Below, piece by piece: positions 6,143-10,655 of a stretch of 10,655 bases of DNA (its first letter is position 1; every line of letters begins with the position of its first letter). The stretch is from assembly GCA_017500745.1 (NCBI GenBank), contig JAFVYE010000069.1, positions 1 through 10,655 on the forward strand, given 5' to 3'. A program made the position numbers and the translations under genes. The notes beneath the pieces were generated by a model that ran no database searches, was not told the DNA's origin, and saw only the letters and a list, made by a program, of their open reading frames with translations. This DNA is from Clostridia bacterium. Its GTDB lineage: Bacteria; Bacillota; Clostridia; Christensenellales; CAG-917.

Positions 6143-7879
6143 ATGAAAACCATGAAACATAAAAGACTGATTACGATGGTGGCATTGGTCCTTGTGGCCG
6201 TCATGCTTACCGCAACCCTCAGTGGATGCCATCTGTTCAAGATATATGACGAGGGCGATCTGCTTGCCATGATGAATGAGCTTGCAGTCACAATGTTCAC
6301 AGGGGACGGCCTCTCTGTCAACATTCTGCTTGAAAACCCCGAAAAACTTGATCTTGATGGTCAACCCGCCTCTTTGCCCTTGCCTGATTTTGACAAGGAG
6401 TCCTACGAGGAGAATATGCGTGGGCTGAAGGAGATCCTTGGCATATTTAATATGGTCAACTACAAAAAGCTGTCAACCAAAGGCAAAATGGATTACGACA
6501 CCATAGTTGACTATTTTTCAACGCTGATGCAATATGCAGATTTCTATTATCTTGACAATCGTGACTACGTGGGATCCAGCGATGGTTGGAACGTGCTTTT
6601 GCCCCTCTATCTTGACAAGCTTGCTTTCAAGACGGAAAACGACGTAAAAAATTGGTTGTCCTTGGCAGAACAAACCCAAACAGCATTTGCCGAATATGCT
6701 CGCTTTGAAAAGGAAGTGCTTATCCCTGCCGGCTATGCCCGCAGTTCAATCGCCTATGGCGAAATTGCAGAGCAGTGTGAGTCAATTGCAAAGATGGCTG
6801 ATGGAGAGGAACATTTTCTCATCACAATTTTCACGGACAAGATTTTGAATGCTGATTTTTTGTCTGATGCAGAAAAGCAAAACTACATCCTTGAAGCCAC
6901 AAGCAAAATAAATGAAAAACTTGTGCCCGCATATCAAACTCTTACAACAGAGATGAGAGCGTTGAGTGAAGCCAACTACCCCACAAAGTCACTTGCAGAG
7001 TACAGCGAAGGCAAGGCGTACTATGAGCTTTTGTTCCGCGACACGTCCTCATCAAGCGACTCTGTTGAAACCGCCTACAACAATTTGAAAGTGGCCTTCA
7101 ACGAAACAATTGAGGAGGCACGCACCCTCCAAGCAAGCATTGAACAAGGCGTGACCTTGACTCCCGACATGAGCATTGAAGCCCTTGAAAGATACTATCA
7201 AACTTTGAAGTCAAGATATGCAGAGGACTTTCCTACACTTGATGCAAACACTCCCGATGCAACGTTCTTTGAGGTGCCTGATGCAATGGCAGATTTTTAC
7301 AATCCTGCCAGCTATTTCAAGTCGGCAGTTGACAGCGTCACAGCCCCCGAAACCATCTATGTGAACAGCGCAAACGCAGGGGGATATCTTGGCTTTGACA
7401 TCATATCACACGAGGGGCTTCCGGGACATATGCTCCAACACTCCTACCACAAGTCATCCGGGGCAAATATGCTTCGTTCACTGTTGGGATACGTGGGTTA
7501 TGCAGAGGGCTGGGCAAGCTATGCACAGTACTATTCCGCCAAATATTTTGAGGGCACAGAGCAAGAAAAACTTGCGTACAAAGTGCAATGTTTGCTGGAC
7601 AAAGCAACCACCTATTTGTACACGATAATTGACATTGAAATCAACTATTACGGCAAGACGAAAGAGCAACTTTACGCCGATGAAACCTATAAGCAAATTT
7701 TCAGCGATAGGATGTATGAATATATGATTCAAAACCCCGCAGTTTATGCAAGCTACGGCTACGGCAACTACAAAATGGAACAACTGAGAAAGGCATTTAA
7801 GGGCAGAGACTATGACTTCCATCTTTACGTTTTGAAGTGTGGTCCCACCACTTATGAAATCCTTGCCAAGTATATGTAA
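6143..7879 (+). CDS. DUF885 family lipoprotein, putative metallopeptidase-like
   Basis: This 578-residue protein is predicted to be anchored on the outer face of the membrane. It begins with a lipoprotein signal peptide: basic residues (KTMKHKR), a hydrophobic core (LITMVALVLVAVM) and a lipobox LSGC at 26-29, so Cys29 should carry the lipid. The C-terminal half has HEGLPGH (423-429), the zinc-site-like motif typical of DUF885 proteins, and EGWASYAQ (Glu455) as a likely third ligand. That arrangement resembles thermolysin-like gluzincins. Peptidase activity is inferred from the family, and the substrate is unknown. The start at 6143 is favoured over the in-frame ATG at 6101 because AAGGAA (6132-6137) lies 5 nt upstream and because it places the basic region at the N-terminus. 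The GH31 gene follows after 23 nt with no terminator, so the two are likely co-transcribed. Confidence 0.88.
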   Translation: MKTMKHKRLITMVALVLVAVMLTATLSGCHLFKIYDEGDLLAMMNELAVTMFTGDGLSVNILLENPEKLDLDGQPASLPLPDFDKESYEENMRGLKEILGIFNMVNYKKLSTKGKMDYDTIVDYFSTLMQYADFYYLDNRDYVGSSDGWNVLLPLYLDKLAFKTENDVKNWLSLAEQTQTAFAEYARFEKEVLIPAGYARSSIAYGEIAEQCESIAKMADGEEHFLITIFTDKILNADFLSDAEKQNYILEATSKINEKLVPAYQTLTTEMRALSEANYPTKSLAEYSEGKAYYELLFRDTSSSSDSVETAYNNLKVAFNETIEEARTLQASIEQGVTLTPDMSIEALERYYQTLKSRYAEDFPTLDANTPDATFFEVPDAMADFYNPASYFKSAVDSVTAPETIYVNSANAGGYLGFDIISHEGLPGHMLQHSYHKSSGANMLRSLLGYVGYAEGWASYAQYYSAKYFEGTEQEKLAYKVQCLLDKATTYLYTIIDIEINYYGKTKEQLYADETYKQIFSDRMYEYMIQNPAVYASYGYGNYKMEQLRKAFKGRDYDFHLYVLKCGPTTYEILAKYM

Positions 7880-7902
7880 AAAGAGTTTTGTGAGGTGAAA
7901 TT

Positions 7903-9954
7903 ATGTCAAGATTTGGTACAACTGCCGAGCCCATTTTGGACAGTAAAACAGCCCTGTTTGACGGGGTGAGGTTGTCTGTTATTACAGACCGAATTCTGCG
8001 TGTTGAAAAGAGCATGGATGGTGTGTTTGAGGACCGTCCCACACAGATGGTTTTGGACAGAAATTTTGCAAATCCTCACTTTAGCACAACAAAAAACGGA
8101 AATAAAGTGCGTGTTTTGACCAAATCAACCGAATTTGAGGTTGATTTGAAAACCTTGAAAACAGCTGTTGTGCGTGATGGAAAAGTGGTGTCAAGTGGCT
8201 CTGGCAAAAACCTCAAAGGCACCGCACGCACCCTTGATTTTTCTTGGGGCAAGTGGCAACTTCAAGGGGGCAGAGTGCGCCTTGGCAAAGGCCTGTTTTC
8301 GTACTCAGGCGTCACCGAAATTGACGACAGCAAGTCCTATATTCTTCTTGAGGACGGCAACGTGCTTGGAAGAGAAAAGGGAGTTGTTGACAAATACGTT
8401 TTTGCCTTTGGCGACGACTATTTGGGTGGGCTCAGAGAGTTCTATTCATTGACAGGACAAACGCCCCTTTTGCCCAAGTACGCCCTTGGCAACTGGTGGT
8501 CAAGATACCACGCCTACACCCAAGAGGAATACACCTCGTTGATGGACAAATTTGCCTACAAAAACATCCCCCTCACAGTTGCCACAATTGACATGGATTG
8601 GCACCTTGTGCACAATCTGCCAAAAGACGTAAAAAACGAGCATTTTTCAATTCAAGGCGCTGGCTGGACGGGATACACTTTTGACAAAAATTTGTTTCCT
8701 GACTACAAGCAGTTTTTCAAAGACTTGAAGGGCATGGGCCTTGCAATCACAATGAACTTGCACCCCCGTGACGGAGTGAGATATTTTGAGGATCAGTACG
8801 AGGATATGGCAAGGGCAAACGGCATTGATCCTGCCACCAAAAAGACTGTCCAATTTGATTGCACCAATCTCAAATTTTTGGAGTCCTACTTTGACTATTT
8901 GCACCATCCCTATGAAGAAGATGGAGTGGACTTTTGGTGGATAGATTGGCAACAGGGCACAAAGTCCAAGCTCAAAGGGTTTGATCCTCTTTGGGCACTC
9001 AACCACTATCACACCTTGGACAGCGGACGTGATGGACGCACCCCTCTCATATTGTCAAGGTATGCAGGCATTGGCTCCCACAGATATCCTCTTGGATTTT
9101 CGGGAGACACTTTTGTGAGATGGTCAAGTTTGAAGCTTCAGCCATATTTCACCGCCAACGCATCAAACGTGGGCTACACTTGGTGGTCACACGACATTGG
9201 TGGACACATTGCGGGCAAGGGAGATGGCGAGCTTTACACAAGATGGGTGCAGTACGGCGTGTTTTCGCCCATCAATAGACTGCACTCAAACAACCTGTCT
9301 TGGAGCAAAGAGCCGTGGCTGTACGGGGACAGAGCAGAAAAGATATCCACCGACTTTTTGAGATTGCGCCACAGATTGCTTCCATATCTCTACAGCGCAA
9401 ACGTGCGCACCGCCCGTGACGGCGAGCCCATCACCATGCCCATGTACTATTTGGACAAAACCGATGAGGCGTACAAGGCAAAAAATCAGTACTATTTTGG
9501 CGGAGAACTTTTGGTTGCACCCGTCTTGGAAAAGGCCAAAGCAGACGGCTTTTCGTACGTCAACGTGTATCTGCCCAAAGGAACTTGGACAGACTTTTTT
9601 ACAGCCAAAAAGTACGTGGGAGGAAGGCATCATCTCATGCAAATTCCCTTGGATAGAATGCCTGTTTTTGCCAAAGAGGGCGCAATAATCCCCATGCTCA
9701 AAGATCGCTCGGGCAACAGCCAAATCTTTGACGAATTGGAGATAAGAGTGTACAAAGGGGAGGGCAGGTTTAGGATGCACGACGTGGGTGGCTACACAGA
9801 CGTTTCCGTCACACAAGTTGAGGGCGGATACGAGGTGAAAGTTGACGACACTTACGCCCCCGTCAGAGCGGATATAGTTGTCACGTTTGTTGGCGATGTC
9901 ACAACGTCAGTCCCCCTTGAAAGAGGTCAAAACACCATTTTCTTTGAGGGATAA
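7903..9954 (+). CDS. Glycoside hydrolase family 31 (alpha-glucosidase/alpha-xylosidase type)
   Basis: GH31 enzymes release alpha-linked sugars, commonly glucose or xylose, from oligosaccharide ends with retention of configuration. The 683 residues lack a signal peptide, so it is probably cytosolic and acts on imported oligosaccharides. The N-terminal beta-sandwich (about 1-180) contains DGVFEDRPTQMVLDRNF, typical of the family. The TIM barrel follows: ATIDMDWH (Asp230, Asp232), VDFWWIDWQQG with the likely nucleophile Asp348, FSGDTFVRW with the likely acid/base Asp402, and WWSHDIGGH (Asp431). The C-terminal beta domains include LDRMPVFAKEGAIIPM. The WIDWQQG form places it with the GH31 enzymes that lack the WxDMNE form of the motif, so substrate specificity is open. 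GAGGTG (7892-7897) lies 5 nt before the ATG. It is second in a unit with the DUF885 lipoprotein. No terminator is visible after it, so read-through towards rplM is possible. Confidence 0.93.
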   Translation: MSRFGTTAEPILDSKTALFDGVRLSVITDRILRVEKSMDGVFEDRPTQMVLDRNFANPHFSTTKNGNKVRVLTKSTEFEVDLKTLKTAVVRDGKVVSSGSGKNLKGTARTLDFSWGKWQLQGGRVRLGKGLFSYSGVTEIDDSKSYILLEDGNVLGREKGVVDKYVFAFGDDYLGGLREFYSLTGQTPLLPKYALGNWWSRYHAYTQEEYTSLMDKFAYKNIPLTVATIDMDWHLVHNLPKDVKNEHFSIQGAGWTGYTFDKNLFPDYKQFFKDLKGMGLAITMNLHPRDGVRYFEDQYEDMARANGIDPATKKTVQFDCTNLKFLESYFDYLHHPYEEDGVDFWWIDWQQGTKSKLKGFDPLWALNHYHTLDSGRDGRTPLILSRYAGIGSHRYPLGFSGDTFVRWSSLKLQPYFTANASNVGYTWWSHDIGGHIAGKGDGELYTRWVQYGVFSPINRLHSNNLSWSKEPWLYGDRAEKISTDFLRLRHRLLPYLYSANVRTARDGEPITMPMYYLDKTDEAYKAKNQYYFGGELLVAPVLEKAKADGFSYVNVYLPKGTWTDFFTAKKYVGGRHHLMQIPLDRMPVFAKEGAIIPMLKDRSGNSQIFDELEIRVYKGEGRFRMHDVGGYTDVSVTQVEGGYEVKVDDTYAPVRADIVVTFVGDVTTSVPLERGQNTIFFEG

Positions 9955-9987
9955 AATAATTGCAATGAAAATTGTGCCGAAATTTGC

Positions 9988-10016
9988 TTGACATATTAAA
10001 TAAGATTTAATATTAT
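9988..10016 (+). promoter_or_regulatory. Promoter of the rplM-rpsI operon
   Basis: A perfect TTGACA (9988-9993) and TATTAT (10011-10016) are 17 bp apart. The flanks are AT-rich, as expected for a strong ribosomal-protein promoter. Transcription should begin near 10023, giving a leader of about 90 nt. The spacer is occupied by a perfect inverted repeat (9993-10013). Confidence 0.85.
9993..10013 (+). repeat. Perfect inverted repeat filling the rplM promoter spacer
   Basis: ATATTAAAT (9993-10001) and ATTTAATAT (10005-10013) are perfect 9-bp arms around AAG. The dyad runs from the last base of the -35 box into the -10 box. A dimeric regulator could bind here, but the AT-only content raises the odds of chance symmetry. 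Confidence 0.5.
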
Positions 10017-10022
10017 ATACAA

Positions 10023-10112
10023 GCACATTTTTGGATATATTTGCGAGGAGAACTAGCCCCTTGAATCGCAATTGACATATACGAAATAGAAAAACAAAAT
10101 CGGAGGTCCATC
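10023..10112 (+). ncRNA. Candidate L13 leader (autoregulatory 5' UTR of rplM)
   Basis: The leader contains a hairpin: TTGCGA (10041-10046) pairs with TCGCAA (10066-10071). Further pairing of GG with CC inside is possible, and the loop holds AACTAG. ATAT at 10035-10038 can pair with ATAT at 10077-10080 as an outer helix. Firmicutes rplM transcripts are known to carry an L13 leader RNA motif thought to bind L13 and shut down its own operon. Position and folding fit that role, but I cannot match the consensus here by eye. The exact ends are approximate. Confidence 0.5.
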
Positions 10113-10554
10113 ATGGCCAATAACAAATCATACATGGCGAAGCCCGGCGAAGTTGAAAGCAAGTGGTACGTTGTTGACGCATCAGGCATGGTGCTCGGCA
10201 GACTCGCATCACAAGTTGCATCAATCCTCAAGGGCAAAAACAAGCCCGAATACACCCCCCACGTTGATTGCGGTGACCACGTCATCATCATCAACTGTGA
10301 AAAAGTCGTCCTCACAGGGAAAGAAGCTTGAGGACAAATACTATCGTTATCACACCGGTTATATCGGCGGTCTCAAAGAAGTTCAATACAAGAAGCTTAT
10401 GAGCGAAAAACCGGAATTTGCTGTTTACAAGGCAGTCAAGGGCATGCTCCCCAAGAACACACTTGGCGCACAAATGCTCAAGAAACTCCGCGTCTACCAA
10501 GGCAGTGAACACAATCATCAAGCACAATGCCCCACAGTGCTTGAACTCAAGTAG
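10113..10554 (+). CDS. rplM: 50S ribosomal protein L13, reading frame broken by one extra base
   Basis: L13 is an early-assembling protein of the large ribosomal subunit. The first part (10113-10331) reads MANNKSYMAKPGEVESKWYV, then GRLASQVASILKGKNKPEYT and EKVVLTGKEA, and stops at TGA. The rest of L13 continues in the +1 frame: KKLEDKYYRYHTGYIGG, then VKGMLPKNTLGAQMLKKLRV with the family signature, ending LELK at TAG 10552-10554. Removing one base near 10317-10323 (most simply one G of GGG) restores TGKKLED and a 146-residue protein of normal length. L13 is nearly always required for growth and the distal half is intact, so a sequencing or assembly indel is the likeliest cause. GGAGGT (10102-10107) lies 5 nt before the ATG. 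rpsI follows 11 nt after the stop, the usual rplM-rpsI order. Confidence 0.9.
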
Positions 10555-10565
10555 TGAGGTGAAAT

Positions 10566-10655
10566 ATGGCAACTAAGAAAGCATCAGCAAAAAAGGTTCA
10601 ATATCTCGGCACCGGCAGACGTAAGAAGGCAATCGCAAGAGTCCGTCTTCTCCCC
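10566..10655 (+). CDS. rpsI: 30S ribosomal protein S9, 3' partial
   Basis: The first 30 codons of S9 are present and the gene runs off the window. The protein begins MATKKASAKKVQYLGTGRRK and continues with KAIARVRLLP. The YxGTGRRKxAxARVRL pattern is the conserved start of S9, a protein of the small-subunit head that reaches the P site with its C-terminus (not in the window). GAGGTG (10556-10561) lies 4 nt before the ATG. It sits 11 nt after rplM in the standard two-gene operon and should share the rplM promoter and leader. Confidence 0.95.
   Translation, partial: MATKKASAKKVQYLGTGRRKKAIARVRLLP

Noticed and set aside
10072..10100. Second rplM promoter, TTGACA with CAAAAT
   Set aside because: The -10 box is poor and the start would fall on the ribosome binding site. 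The promoter at 9988-10016 is far better.
10317..10331. Programmed frameshift in rplM
   Set aside because: No known slippery pattern is present: the codon before the stop is GCT, which cannot re-pair one base on as CTT. Regulated recoding of L13 is not established, and an indel is simpler.
1..10655. CRISPR arrays, tRNA or rRNA genes, insertion sequences
   Set aside because: I found no regularly spaced repeats, no tRNA-like cloverleaf ends and no transposase-like protein on reading both strands.

Overview
The window looks like chromosomal DNA of a Gram-positive, probably clostridial, bacterium (Bacillota). The gene types, strong GGAGG-type ribosome binding sites, textbook sigma-A promoters, compact U-tailed hairpin terminators and a clostridial-style GuaA all point that way. 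GC content is moderate by eye. The single-base frame break in rplM fits a draft or metagenome-derived assembly. I see no transposase, integrase, CRISPR array, tRNA, rRNA or phage gene, so this is core genome with a few accessory carbohydrate genes.

Layout. (1) 1-407 is the C-terminal end of an FGGY-family sugar kinase, most like xylulokinase, closed by a strong terminator. (2) 554-2080 is guaA (GMP synthase) with its own near-perfect promoter; a palindrome overlaps the -10 box. (3) 2175-4076 is a duplicated-ATPase ABC-F protein whose start lies directly behind a terminator-like hairpin. (4) 4111-4137 is a bidirectional terminator separating it from two minus-strand genes: a five-bladed-propeller glycosidase-like protein (5169-4168) and an unrecognised, probably all-helical 240-residue protein (5936-5214). 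(5) After a divergent promoter region, 6143-7879 encodes a DUF885 lipoprotein (putative metallopeptidase-like) and 7903-9954 a cytosolic GH31 alpha-glycosidase, 23 nt apart and likely co-transcribed. (6) A strong promoter at 9988-10016 and a structured leader of about 90 nt precede the rplM-rpsI ribosomal protein operon; rplM carries a one-base frame break and rpsI runs off the window.

How the genes relate. Most are neighbours rather than partners: purine synthesis (guaA), translation (ABC-F, L13, S9) and sugar use (FGGY kinase, propeller protein, GH31). The real transcription units are guaA (possibly reading into the ABC-F gene), the two minus-strand genes, DUF885-GH31 and rplM-rpsI. I found no convincing new defence or mobile system. 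The items most worth a second look are regulatory: hairpins placed just before ORFs that lack their own promoter, palindromes built into two strong promoters, and the rplM leader and frame break.
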